Positions 8,281-16,873 of a stretch of 64,000 nucleotides of DNA are shown one piece after another (position 1 is the first letter of the stretch; every line of letters starts with the position of its first letter). Below the pieces are notes generated by a model that was given only the letters and a program-made list of their open reading frames with translations, ran no database searches and was not told the DNA's origin. This stretch comes from Bacillus paralicheniformis (lineage in GTDB: Bacteria; Bacillota; Bacilli; Bacillales; Bacillaceae), in contig NZ_LBMN02000023.1 in the NCBI RefSeq assembly GCF_001042485.2, positions 1 through 64,000 on the forward strand. The letters are read 5' to 3'. The translations under genes and the position numbers were made by a program.

Positions 8281-8561
8281 TGTTTATAAAGGTCGGCGGA
8301 CAACATCCAATCCATCAAATGCTGATACGGATAATAGGTTGTGCCATTTAATTCAATTTTAGGTATGTCAGGATATTTACTCAGCATTTCTTTCGTTTCT
8401 ACTTTACTTAAACCTAAATAATAATGTAAATCGCCTTCTTTGACTAAATAGGGATAGCCTGAATAACTCCCTTTTGGGTTTTTAAAGTTTTTCAAGCCGT
8501 CACCGATAAAATAGCCTAAAGCCGCTAAACCAAGCCCGATCCAAAACAGGTTCATTTCCAT
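8277..8561 (-). CDS. Membrane-anchored protein with small C-terminal domain, unknown
   Basis: 94 residues from ATG 8561, which has AAAGGA eight bases upstream; an ATG three codons earlier lacks spacing. A hydrophobic helix lies at residues 4-20 (FWIGLGLAALGYFIGDGL). The soluble part (about 40-94: YLVKEGDLHYYLGLSKVETK then YPYQHLMDWM) has the rhythm of a small excisionase-like or winged-helix fold, but this is weak. I do not recognise the family. It overlaps the rph terminator at its 3' end. Confidence 0.6.
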   Translation of the reverse strand: MEMNLFWIGLGLAALGYFIGDGLKNFKNPKGSYSGYPYLVKEGDLHYYLGLSKVETKEMLSKYPDIPKIELNGTTYYPYQHLMDWMLSADLYKQ

Positions 8562-8626
8562 GTTTACCATCCTTTTCGCATATTGCTTTATCTGTCATAC
8601 GAAAAGCGTTGAAAAAAGTTTCAAGG

Positions 8627-8989
8627 TCAAAGGCTTTGCCGGTTCAGCATCTCATAAAGAACGACGGCATGGTTATGGCGCTCATCCTTTGCACCGTAAA
8701 GCAGAATAACGGTTTCGTCCGCAGCCATTTCTTTTAATTCCTTGAAGCTTCTCTGTTTTTCAGGGTGTTGTTTGATTTCATTTTGATAGGCTTCTTTAAA
8801 CGATTCGAATTTTTTCGGGTCATGACCGAACCATTTTCTTAAATCAGGACTTGGAGCGATTTCTTTCATCCAGCAGTCAAGGTTCGCTTTTTCTTTTGAA
8901 ATGCCGCGCGGCCACACAAGGTCGATTAAAATGCGGCGTCCTTCTGCATGCTGGTTTTCTTGATAAATGCGCTGGAGAATAAACGGCAT
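8627..8989 (-). CDS. DUF488 family protein (YeaO-like)
   Basis: 120 residues beginning MPFILQRIYQ. The ATG at 8989 is preceded by AGGAG with eight bases spacing; an upstream GTG overlaps that AGGAG. Hallmarks of DUF488 are RILIDLVWPRGISKE near the N-terminus, WMKEIAPSPDLRKWFGHDP in the middle, and a C-terminal VILLYGAKDERHNHA. The fold is compact and probably cytoplasmic. No biochemical role is established for the family. It is a lone gene on the minus strand. Confidence 0.85.
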   Translation of the reverse strand: MPFILQRIYQENQHAEGRRILIDLVWPRGISKEKANLDCWMKEIAPSPDLRKWFGHDPKKFESFKEAYQNEIKQHPEKQRSFKELKEMAADETVILLYGAKDERHNHAVVLYEMLNRQSL

Positions 8990-9072
8990 TTGGATCACTC
9001 CTTCTCATTTTATGATAAAACGGCCGTCTGGAAGGAACAACCTCTATTGAAATGACAATGCCAACATTCCTT

Positions 9073-9837
9073 TTATTCGATGGAATGTTTTAAAGAACTG
9101 TACATTTGGCTGACGCTTTCATCGATTTCATCTCTTGACATCCGCAAGGCTTTTTCCGATCTGGCATAGCCGATTTCTAATCGGCCTTCTTCCAGCCCTT
9201 TAAAAATCTCATCGGCAAATTCATCCAAAGGAGCTCCGGAATCATGCAGTCCGACACCGCCCAGATCTGTATTGACCGCGGGAGGAGCGACCTCTATGAC
9301 CTCAACGCCGGCCTCGGAAAGCTGATGTCTTAAACTCATCGTAAAAGAATGGAGAGCGGCTTTTGTCGATGAGTAGATCGGTGCGATCGCCATCGGTGTA
9401 AACGCCAGGCCTGATGTCACATTGATGATCGCTGTTTTCCCCGGTTTTTTGGCAAAGTATTGGCTAAAGAGCATGGCCAGGTGGATCGGTGCCTCCATGT
9501 TGACGGTGATTTCTTTTTTGTAGTCAGCCCAATTGTCTATGACATCTGCTTTTAAAATGTGGTAGCGCTGCTGTATACCCGCATTATTCACAAGTACGTT
9601 TACGCCAGGGTGACGTTCTTTGACCCATTCAAATAATGCCAGTCGTTCCGTTTCATCGGTTACATCGCATATACGCGTGATCAGCTCCGGATATTTTTCC
9701 TTTGCTTCTTTCAACTTGCTTTCCCTTCTCCCGCAGACGATGACCGTATTTCCCGATTTCATAAATCGTTCGGCAAAAGCAAAGCCGATTCCTGATGCGC
9801 CGCCTGTGATCAGTACTGTGTGTCCCGACAGTTTCAT
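9073..9837 (-). CDS. Short-chain dehydrogenase/reductase (DltE-like)
   Basis: 254-residue classical SDR. The nucleotide-binding motif TGGASGIG is at residues 11-18, with CGRRESKL after beta-2 suggesting NADP preference. NNAG is present, as are a catalytic Ser in INVTSGLAF and the YSSTK active-site Tyr/Lys. It is a cytoplasmic oxidoreductase of unknown substrate. The overall sequence is close to the DltE/YoxD-like SDR group of Bacillus. It is divergent from the esterase gene at 9991, and the two share about 150 bp of promoter region. Confidence 0.88.
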   Translation of the reverse strand: MKLSGHTVLITGGASGIGFAFAERFMKSGNTVIVCGRRESKLKEAKEKYPELITRICDVTDETERLALFEWVKERHPGVNVLVNNAGIQQRYHILKADVIDNWADYKKEITVNMEAPIHLAMLFSQYFAKKPGKTAIINVTSGLAFTPMAIAPIYSSTKAALHSFTMSLRHQLSEAGVEVIEVAPPAVNTDLGGVGLHDSGAPLDEFADEIFKGLEEGRLEIGYARSEKALRMSRDEIDESVSQMYSSLKHSIE

Positions 9838-9990
9838 TGAAATCCCTCTTTTCCGTCAAATTTTCAAACAATAAGTTGAACATCTCTTCTGATCCTATAC
9901 TAGACCCTTCATTTTCCAAAATGCAAGTATTCCGATTAGACGGTATCGTCCGATTCCATTATCATTGAAAACTGAAAGGGGTGGAATAAA

Positions 9991-11466
9991 ATGTATGAAA
10001 CGACTGTCGAAACGTGCTTTGGAAAGCTGAAAGGCAGAACGGAAAACGGTGTCCGTATCTTTAAAGGCGTACCTTTCGCAAAACCTCCCGTCGGCAAGTT
10101 AAGGTTTCGGGAACCGCAGCGAATGGAAGCCTGGGAAGGTGAGCGGGAGGCTTTTCAATTTGGTCCGGTTTGTCCGCAGCCTGACAGGGGGTTGCCTGGT
10201 GAGTCAACGGGGGTTGAAAAGTCTGAGGATTGCCTTTATTTAAATGTGTACGCACCTGAAGAGGCGGATGGGGATCTGCCTGTTATGGTGTGGATTCATG
10301 GGGGCGCTTTTTATCTCGGAGCTGGCAGTGAACCGTTCTATGACGGGACTCAGCTCGCAAAGCAGGGAAAGGTGATCGTGGTCACCATCAATTATCGCCT
10401 CGGTCCGTTCGGTTTTTTGCATCTTTCTGCAATTGAAGATTCCTACACAAGCAACCTTGGCCTCTTGGATCAAATCGCGGCCCTTGAGTGGGTGAAAGAA
10501 AATATCGCTTTCTTTGGCGGAGACCGTCATCATATTACGGTATTTGGAGAATCGGCGGGATCGATGAGCATCGCTTCGCTCTTGGCGATGCCGAAAGCAA
10601 AGGGGCTTTTTCAACAGGCCATTATGGAAAGCGGGGCGTCCGCAACAATGTCTGAAAAGCTTGCGAAAGCCGCAACAGAAAGATTCTTAACGATTCTCGA
10701 TATTGATCAACATCATCTGGAGCGCCTTTGCGATGTATCTGATCAAGAACTTCTTCAAGCCGCCGATCAGCTGCGTACTTTAATGGGAGAAAATATTTTT
10801 GAATTGATCTTTCAGCCTGCACTTGACGAAAAAACCCTCCCGCTGAAGCCGGAGGCCGCCGTCGCGAAGGGTGCGGCAAAAGGAATCGGTCTATTAATCG
10901 GAACAAACCGCGATGAAGGCGCTTTGTTTTTTGCCTCTGATTCGGAACTTTTGCCTGAGAGGAAGATTAATGAGATTTTAGAAGAATACATGGGAAAAGA
11001 GGCCGCTGAAGCCGCCGCGCCTCTGTATCCGAGATCATTGAAAGGCCATGTTGATATGATGACAGATCTAGTCTTTTGGCATCCGTCCGTTGTGTTCGCT
11101 TCGGCTCAATCACAACATGCATCTGTCTTTATGTACCGGTTTGACTGGCATGCCGATTCGGAGCATCCGCCGTTCAACAAAGCGGTGCACGGCTTAGAGA
11201 TTCCGTTTGTATTTGGCAATATGGACAGTTTGGAACAGCTGACAGGTACGAAGGCTGGGGAGGAAGCGCATCTGCTTGCTAAACAGATCCAGGCTGCCTG
11301 GGTGTCTTTTGCCCGCTCCGGAAATCCGAGCACCGATGATGTCAGCTGGCCTGATTATGATGAAGATTCACGGAAAACGCTGATTTTTGATCAAGAGATC
11401 GCGATTGAAAACGACCCGTATTCAGAGAAGAGGAAGCTGTTGACAGCCTCAAACCTGCAGGTTTAG
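9991..11466 (+). CDS. pnbA: Para-nitrobenzyl-type carboxylesterase
   Basis: 491-residue type-B carboxylesterase, the same length class as PnbA of B. subtilis (489). It hydrolyses carboxylic esters in the cytoplasm; no signal peptide is present. Visible elements are EDCLYLNVYAP, the oxyanion-hole HGGAF, the nucleophile Ser188 in GESAG, the acid Glu in GTNRDEGALFF (near 310) and the catalytic His in KAVHGLEIPFVFGN (near 398). AAGGGGTGG precedes the ATG. A strong 12-bp terminator (11470-11496) follows the stop at once. Confidence 0.92.
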   Translation: MYETTVETCFGKLKGRTENGVRIFKGVPFAKPPVGKLRFREPQRMEAWEGEREAFQFGPVCPQPDRGLPGESTGVEKSEDCLYLNVYAPEEADGDLPVMVWIHGGAFYLGAGSEPFYDGTQLAKQGKVIVVTINYRLGPFGFLHLSAIEDSYTSNLGLLDQIAALEWVKENIAFFGGDRHHITVFGESAGSMSIASLLAMPKAKGLFQQAIMESGASATMSEKLAKAATERFLTILDIDQHHLERLCDVSDQELLQAADQLRTLMGENIFELIFQPALDEKTLPLKPEAAVAKGAAKGIGLLIGTNRDEGALFFASDSELLPERKINEILEEYMGKEAAEAAAPLYPRSLKGHVDMMTDLVFWHPSVVFASAQSQHASVFMYRFDWHADSEHPPFNKAVHGLEIPFVFGNMDSLEQLTGTKAGEEAHLLAKQIQAAWVSFARSGNPSTDDVSWPDYDEDSRKTLIFDQEIAIENDPYSEKRKLLTASNLQV

Positions 11467-11469
11467 AAC

Positions 11470-11496
11470 AAGCGGCTGACCACAGGTCAGCCGCTT
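11470..11496. terminator. Bidirectional terminator between convergent genes
   Basis: 12-bp perfect stem AAGCGGCTGACC/GGTCAGCCGCTT with a 3-base loop, right after the esterase stop. The stop codon of the minus-strand transporter (11487) lies inside it. The T-run is short, so strength is uncertain. Confidence 0.7.
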
Positions 11497-12764
11497 TGGT
11501 GGTAGCGTTCGCTTTGAATGGCTTCAAGCGATTTGCCGCGCGTTTCCGGCGCCATACGGAGCCCGATGATCATATGAATGACGAGAAATGCAATCATGAC
11601 GGCGCCGGCTGTTTTAAAGCCCAATCCCGTAATCATCGCAGGAACGATCAATGAGATGAGCCCGACGCCGATGCGGACGATGAAGAACATAAAGCCTTGG
11701 GCGAGCGCCCTGTATTTCGTATGAAAAAGTTCTGCCGCCCACAGCCCGTAAAACGCCTGCGCTCCAAATCCCGCAGAAATGCCCCACAGGCATACGAATA
11801 ATAAAAGCTCAGTGATGTTCATCGTACCGAAGGTGAGGATGACCCATGCGGCGGTTGCCATGGCTGCTCCTATGCCAAAAAGCGTTTTCCGATTGACTTT
11901 ATCGCCGAGACGGATAAAGACGAAGTATGTGGACGCCACTGTCAAAATCCATAAAAATGCCTGCAGCAGGTTGGCTTGCGCCGCTGTTAAACCGCCGACC
12001 GTCTCATAAATATACGGCATGAAATATCCCATTGTTCCGGCAACAAGGTTCCAAAACGCGTAAATTCCGATAAGGAGAATCATGGCGTGGAGGTTCGCTT
12101 TGTTGGTCAACAGCTCTTTGATCGATGCCTTTTCTGCAACTCCTTTTGCTTTGTCTTCAGCTTCTTTTCGCTTTTGCTCCTCCCAGATGGACGATTCGTG
12201 AATCTGCTGCTGCAAAATCCACGTGATGACCGCGACAACGAATAATTGCGCAAAAATCAACCGGCTTCCCAGCAAACCGAGCGGTGCCAAGGCAACCGAT
12301 AGCAGCAGCGTAAGCGCCGGTCCGACCGACCATGCCAGCTGCCCCCAGCCGACGCGTCCGGCGCGTTCGTGATCAGGCGCCTCCTCGGCAATATAAGTCC
12401 AAGCAGCCGGAATCGCTGCGCCCACCGCAATTCCCGTCACGATGTAACCGGTTAAAAGCATCGGAAAATTAAACGACACGGCAATCAGCAAAACGCCAAG
12501 CATATAGACTAATAGATCGTACTTGTATATGAATTTTCTCCCGTAACGGTCGACTAAAAAACCGCCGAGAAAAGCGCCGATCGCCGCGCCGAAACCATTT
12601 GCGCTTAAGGCGCCGAGAAGCCCGACCCGGGCGTCGTCCAACCCTAAATATTCAACCCATAACGAAAGCCCGCCGGCCCCTGCGACGATTGATCCCGCCT
12701 CCAAATAGTTGGACATGGCAACCGTGATCGTCGACTTCAAACTGCCTTTTTTTCTCCCTGGCAT
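11487..12764 (-). CDS. MFS sugar/polyol transporter
   Basis: 425 residues from ATG 12764 (GAAAGGGGAGC upstream). A longer in-frame start gives 44 extra hydrophilic residues with no ribosome site and is rejected. Twelve hydrophobic segments and sugar-porter signatures are present: the loop motif GGFLVDRYGRKFIYK after helix 2, the R-x-G-R-like motif RLGDKVNRKTLFG in the second half, and PETRGKSLE at the C-terminus. It is likely a proton-coupled importer of a sugar or polyol. Substrate unknown. It is convergent with the esterase gene and has no enzyme partner nearby. Confidence 0.85.
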   Translation of the reverse strand: MPGRKKGSLKSTITVAMSNYLEAGSIVAGAGGLSLWVEYLGLDDARVGLLGALSANGFGAAIGAFLGGFLVDRYGRKFIYKYDLLVYMLGVLLIAVSFNFPMLLTGYIVTGIAVGAAIPAAWTYIAEEAPDHERAGRVGWGQLAWSVGPALTLLLSVALAPLGLLGSRLIFAQLFVVAVITWILQQQIHESSIWEEQKRKEAEDKAKGVAEKASIKELLTNKANLHAMILLIGIYAFWNLVAGTMGYFMPYIYETVGGLTAAQANLLQAFLWILTVASTYFVFIRLGDKVNRKTLFGIGAAMATAAWVILTFGTMNITELLLFVCLWGISAGFGAQAFYGLWAAELFHTKYRALAQGFMFFIVRIGVGLISLIVPAMITGLGFKTAGAVMIAFLVIHMIIGLRMAPETRGKSLEAIQSERYHQSG

Positions 12765-13064
12765 GATTCGCTCCCCTTTCAAATCAGAATTCTTTTCTGA
12801 CAGAAGCCGGATTGATGCGTTGAATGCTGGATTTTTCTTTCGTGAGGCATGCGGATATGTAAGCGCTGTCATTTTCTGGTGATACCGACCCTGCATCCGT
12901 TCCAGCTTGCATGCTGTTCCGAATGTTTTTCATATAGTATTACTTTATTCCGAAATCAAAAATAAATCAACATATAAATCAGAATATTCCGTCTGAATAT
13001 TTTTGTTTTTGTTTGAAAATTTTTCTCGAAAAACTGCCATTATATCAATTTTTTATTAAAAAAC
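12765..13064. other. AT-rich intergenic region
   Basis: Divergent promoter region between the transporter gene and pspA. It is strongly AT-rich from about 12930. Apart from the SigmaW-type promoter at its right end, no gene, clear dyad or RNA element was recognised. Confidence 0.6.
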
Positions 13065-13093
13065 CGAAACTTTTCCTCTGGAAAAATAGTATA
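13065..13093 (+). promoter_or_regulatory. SigmaW-type promoter of pspA operon
   Basis: CGAAAC (13065-13070), a 17-base spacer, then AGTATA (13088-13093). This is one mismatch each from the SigmaW consensus TGAAAC/CGTATA. In B. subtilis the same operon is SigmaW-dependent, which supports the call. Confidence 0.7.
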
Positions 13094-13133
13094 TTTAAAC
13101 TAAGTATATTTTACTATGAGGAGGAGTTTTTAG

Positions 13134-13814
13134 ATGAGTATATTAAGCAGGTTCAAAGACATTATGGCCAGCAATATTAACGCTTTGCTTGATAAAGCGG
13201 AGGACCCGGAAAAAATGGTGGATCAGTACGTCAGGAACTTGAACAGCGACTTAAACAAAGTAAAGGCGGAAACGGCGTCTGTCATGGCGGCCGAGCAAAG
13301 GGCAAAAAGAGAACTGGCGGATTGCCGGGCGGAAATCGACAAGCTTGAGCGCTATGCAATGAAGGCTTTGGAAGCCGGTAGCGAGGCGGATGCCCGAACA
13401 TTTTTAGAAAAGAAAGCGGTGCTGGAAACGAAGGCGTCCGAATTAGAAACTGCATTACAAACGGCGTCATCCAATGCGCTTCAAATGAAAAAAATGCACG
13501 ATAAGCTTGTTTCCGATATCGGAGAGCTTGAAGCGCGCCGGGCCGCGATCAAAGCGAAATGGACAGCGGCGAAAACACAGGAAAGAATGAATAAACTCGG
13601 TGCATCTGCAGCGAATGCCAACCATTCAATGTCCGCTTTCGGCAGAATGGAAGAAAAGGCCAACCGGGCGCTTGATGAAGCGAATGCGATGGCTGAACTG
13701 AACGCCGCTCCTCAAGATGACGTAGAAGACCTGAAAGCTAAATATGACAGCCCCTCTGGTGTGGATGATGCGCTTGCCGCACTGAAAGCAAAAATGGCGG
13801 GTCAAAAGTCATAA
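13134..13814 (+). CDS. pspA: Phage-shock protein A (envelope stress)
   Basis: 226 residues, almost entirely alpha-helical coiled coil (about 25-190), as in PspA/LiaH/Vipp1 proteins. The N-terminal amphipathic helix MSILSRFKDIMASNINALLDK is the membrane-binding part, followed by EDPEKMVDQYVRNL typical of the family. It would assemble on the inner face of a damaged membrane and preserve its integrity. The ribosome site GGAGGAG is very strong. It is first gene of a four-gene operon under a SigmaW-type promoter, matching ydjF-ydjG-ydjH-ydjI of B. subtilis. Confidence 0.93.
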   Translation: MSILSRFKDIMASNINALLDKAEDPEKMVDQYVRNLNSDLNKVKAETASVMAAEQRAKRELADCRAEIDKLERYAMKALEAGSEADARTFLEKKAVLETKASELETALQTASSNALQMKKMHDKLVSDIGELEARRAAIKAKWTAAKTQERMNKLGASAANANHSMSAFGRMEEKANRALDEANAMAELNAAPQDDVEDLKAKYDSPSGVDDALAALKAKMAGQKS

Positions 13815-13849
13815 CAATTTGAAATGAATAAAGTGAGAGGTTAAGAGAC

Positions 13850-14875
13850 ATGGTGATTTCTTATAAATGTCCGGGCTGCGGGGATGACATGGCCTTTGAC
13901 GCTGAATCCGGCACGCTGGCCTGCCGGAGCTGCGGGAGACAGGACAAGATTGAAAACATTCCGGAAGAATTAAAAACAGCGAGATTTACTGAAGACGAAG
14001 CAACAGAATATCATTGCCAAAACTGCGGCGCTATTTTGATCACTGAAAAAGAAACGACGGCTACCTCCTGCAGCTTTTGCGGGGGAGCGGCTGTGATCCC
14101 CGACCGCCTGTCCGGAAACCTTGCCCCGGCAAAGGTCATTCCTTTTACGATCAGCAAAGAGGAAGCGGCAGACGCGTTTCGCAAGTGGTGCAGAAAAGGG
14201 CTGTTAACACCAAAGGGCTTTATGTCGGCGGACCGGATTAAAAGCATCACAGGCATGTACGTTCCTTTCTGGATGTACGATTTAAACAGCAAAGTGCAGG
14301 TCAGCGCCCGCTGCACAAAGGTACATAGGTATACACAGGGCGACTACATCTATACGAAGACCGAACATTATGATGCGTTTCGCGATATCAATCTCGACTA
14401 CATCAAAGTCCCGGTGGATGCATCAGAAAAGATGAACGATGAATTGATGGACAAATTGGAGCCTTATCCGTATGATCAGCTGAAAGATTTTAAAACGGCC
14501 TATTTGGCAGGCTACATCGCTGAAAAATATAATTACGATGATGAAGAGCTTTTTCCGCGGGCGAAAAGCAAAATCAGCGGCTACATCGAGTCATATATCG
14601 ATTCCACCTTATCCGGATACAGCTCCGTCGATGTGAAAACGAAACACGTCGATACGCAAAAAATGAAAAGCTTTTATGTGCTTTTGCCCGTCTGGATGGT
14701 CAATTACAACTACAAACAAAAGGATTACATTTTTGCGATGAACGGACAAACGGGAAAAGTCGTCGGCAAGCCGCCGATCAGCTCATTTAAAGAAAAGATG
14801 TGGTTTAGCGGACTAGCTGTCTCCATATTTGCGGTCTGGAAAATCATCGCTGCTGTGATGGGAGGCGGGGCATGA
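13850..14875 (+). CDS. ydjG: Zinc-ribbon membrane protein YdjG
   Basis: 341 residues. Two N-terminal zinc ribbons are visible: CPGCGDDM...CRSCGR (about residues 7-27) and CQNCG...CSFCGG (about 56-80). A central domain with repeated aromatic segments follows (MYVPFWMYDLNSKVQV, VLLPVWMVNYNYKQKDY), and one hydrophobic helix lies at the C-terminus (about 318-337). The C-terminal anchor and position after pspA suggest a membrane-associated partner that recruits or tunes PspA; this is consistent with the B. subtilis operon. Its stop overlaps the ydjH start by four bases, implying translational coupling. Confidence 0.88.
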   Translation: MVISYKCPGCGDDMAFDAESGTLACRSCGRQDKIENIPEELKTARFTEDEATEYHCQNCGAILITEKETTATSCSFCGGAAVIPDRLSGNLAPAKVIPFTISKEEAADAFRKWCRKGLLTPKGFMSADRIKSITGMYVPFWMYDLNSKVQVSARCTKVHRYTQGDYIYTKTEHYDAFRDINLDYIKVPVDASEKMNDELMDKLEPYPYDQLKDFKTAYLAGYIAEKYNYDDEELFPRAKSKISGYIESYIDSTLSGYSSVDVKTKHVDTQKMKSFYVLLPVWMVNYNYKQKDYIFAMNGQTGKVVGKPPISSFKEKMWFSGLAVSIFAVWKIIAAVMGGGA

Positions 14876-15642
14876 TGAGAAATTTATTGAGAAGCGCAAT
14901 GATCCTATGTATGATTTTCCTTGTCTTCATCCCTATAGCCTCCGGTGCGGCAGCCTCTGAACAGAAGCGGTATGTTTATGATGAAGCCGGGCTTCTGACC
15001 AAACAGGAAATCGAGAAGCTGGAGACGCTGGCAGCTAAATTAGGCGCCGAACGGGAAACCGACTTTATCATTGTGACGACCCATGATACGAATAGCCGCG
15101 ATGTGAAGAAATTTACTCAGGACTTCTATGACGAAAAAGCGCCCGGCTATCAGAAAAAGCATGGAAATGCAGCCGTGTTAACGGTTGATATGGAGCATAG
15201 AGAAGTCTATCTTGCCGGCTTTAAAAAGGCTGAAGAATATTTGAATGACGCCAGACTGGACAAAATTAGAGAAAAAATCACGCCGGATATATCTGACAAT
15301 CATTATGAGACCGCATTCGAAATGTTTATGAAGGCGGCGTATGATGATATGGAGAAGAAACCATGGGCGGACAGCATCTTTTTTAAGACATGGTTTCAAT
15401 TGCTTGTGTCAGCAGTCATCGCGGGAATTGCCGTCGCCATTATGAAATACAATTCAGGCGGCAGAGTGACCGTAAGTGCAAACACGTATATGAACGGTGA
15501 TACTTCCGGAGTGATCAGAAAGAATGACGAGTACATCAGAACGACCGTCACAAAACAAAGAAAACCGTCCAATAATAAAAGCTCAGGCGGCGGAACGACG
15601 AGCGGAGGACATTCGCACAGCGGCAGCCGGGGAAGCTTTTAG
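14872..15642 (+). CDS. ydjH: TPM-domain membrane protein YdjH
   Basis: 256 residues. A signal or anchor segment covers residues 5-27, followed by a TPM-type domain (about 34-160: YVYDEAGLLTKQEIEKLETL, then FIIVTTHDT). A second membrane helix is near 177-195, and the C-terminal tail is rich in Gly/Ser/His (SGGGTTSGGHSHSGSRGSF), as in many TPM/YgcG proteins. It probably sits in the membrane with the TPM domain outside. The overlap with ydjG and 20-base gap to ydjI put it in the pspA operon. Confidence 0.87.
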   Translation: MMRNLLRSAMILCMIFLVFIPIASGAAASEQKRYVYDEAGLLTKQEIEKLETLAAKLGAERETDFIIVTTHDTNSRDVKKFTQDFYDEKAPGYQKKHGNAAVLTVDMEHREVYLAGFKKAEEYLNDARLDKIREKITPDISDNHYETAFEMFMKAAYDDMEKKPWADSIFFKTWFQLLVSAVIAGIAVAIMKYNSGGRVTVSANTYMNGDTSGVIRKNDEYIRTTVTKQRKPSNNKSSGGGTTSGGHSHSGSRGSF

Positions 15643-15662
15643 AAAGGGAAAGGAAGAGCTCA

Positions 15663-16637
15663 ATGGTGTTTTTTAAAAATCAATTTGCAAATGTAGTAGA
15701 GTGGGATGAATTTCGCGATGATATGATTTTCTACAAATGGAACAACCGCGAAATCAAAAAGGGGAGCCGGCTGATCATTCGTCCCGGTCAGGATGCCGTC
15801 TTTTTAAACAATGGAAAAATTGAAGGCATATTCCAAGATGAAGGCGACTATGATATTGAATCTGAAATTATTCCTTTTTTATCTACTTTAAAAGGTTTTA
15901 AATTTGGCTTTAACAGCGGGATGCGCGCCGAAGTCCTGTTTGTCAATACGAAGGAGTTTACCGTCAAATGGGGGACGAAGAATGCCATCAATATCCCGGC
16001 TGCAGGACTACCGGGTGGCATGCCGATCAGAGCGAACGGCACATTTAATTTTAAGGTGAATGATTATGTCGCATTAATCGATAAAATTGCCGGTGTGAAA
16101 GATCAGTATGTTGTGGAAGATATCAAAATACGGATCACATCTATCCTTGATCAGCTTTTGATGAAGTGGATCACAAAAGAAGGAAAAGATATGTTCAACC
16201 TTCAAGCCAACGCCTTTGATATCGCAAAAGGGATCAAGGAAGACCTTGATATGGAGATTGTCAGCGACGGCATGACGGTTACAGGCTTTAACATCATGAG
16301 TTTCAATTATCCGAAAGAAATCCAGGACATGATCACGAAGAACGCTTCCCACGGCATGGTTGGCGATCTGAACAGATATCAGCAGATCTCCATGACAGAC
16401 GGCATGGCGTCAGGAAAGATGACAGGCGGCAGTGCCGCATCCGATATGGCCGGCATGATGATGGGAATGAACGTAGCGAACCAAATGATGAATCAGATGA
16501 ACCAAAATCAGCAGGCGCAGACACCAACGCCCCAAAGCACGCCGCAGGCAGGGACAAAGCCGAACTTCTGTCCAAACTGTGGAACGAAAACGGGGGAAGC
16601 CAACTTCTGTCCGAACTGCGGGCAGAAACTTGTGTAA
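15663..16637 (+). CDS. ydjI: SPFH-type protein with C-terminal zinc ribbons, YdjI
   Basis: 324 residues. The N-terminal two thirds form an SPFH/virion-core-like domain (LIIRPGQDAVFLNNGKIEG near 37-56; EDIKIRITSILDQLL near 155-170). A Met/Gln-rich linker with several NQMMNQMNQ-like turns leads to two short zinc knuckles at the C-terminus (FCPNCG repeated). Proteins of this kind scaffold membrane patches, and in B. subtilis YdjI is needed for membrane localisation of PspA. It is the last gene of the operon. No strong terminator is seen directly downstream. Confidence 0.88.
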   Translation: MVFFKNQFANVVEWDEFRDDMIFYKWNNREIKKGSRLIIRPGQDAVFLNNGKIEGIFQDEGDYDIESEIIPFLSTLKGFKFGFNSGMRAEVLFVNTKEFTVKWGTKNAINIPAAGLPGGMPIRANGTFNFKVNDYVALIDKIAGVKDQYVVEDIKIRITSILDQLLMKWITKEGKDMFNLQANAFDIAKGIKEDLDMEIVSDGMTVTGFNIMSFNYPKEIQDMITKNASHGMVGDLNRYQQISMTDGMASGKMTGGSAASDMAGMMMGMNVANQMMNQMNQNQQAQTPTPQSTPQAGTKPNFCPNCGTKTGEANFCPNCGQKLV

Positions 16638-16873
16638 GCTGGTATCTTCTTTGTGAATGCATGAATACCAGACCGGCATGATTGCCGGCAGACCAAGCTG
16701 GAAAACAAATGGAGCAGAAGCTGATCCTGTTTCACAAGTCGGATCAATTGCATGATCAGAACGCCCGCCGTATTCTATATATAACAATGTGAGTGCCGGG
16801 TGAAAAGAATACGGCATACATCAATCAACGATGTACAGAATAATTAAAGGAAACAATGTGGAGGAAAAGCGAC

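Noticed and set aside
12765-12896. N-terminal extension of the MFS transporter
   Set aside because: The 44 extra residues are hydrophilic and lack a ribosome site; the ATG at 12764 has a strong one.
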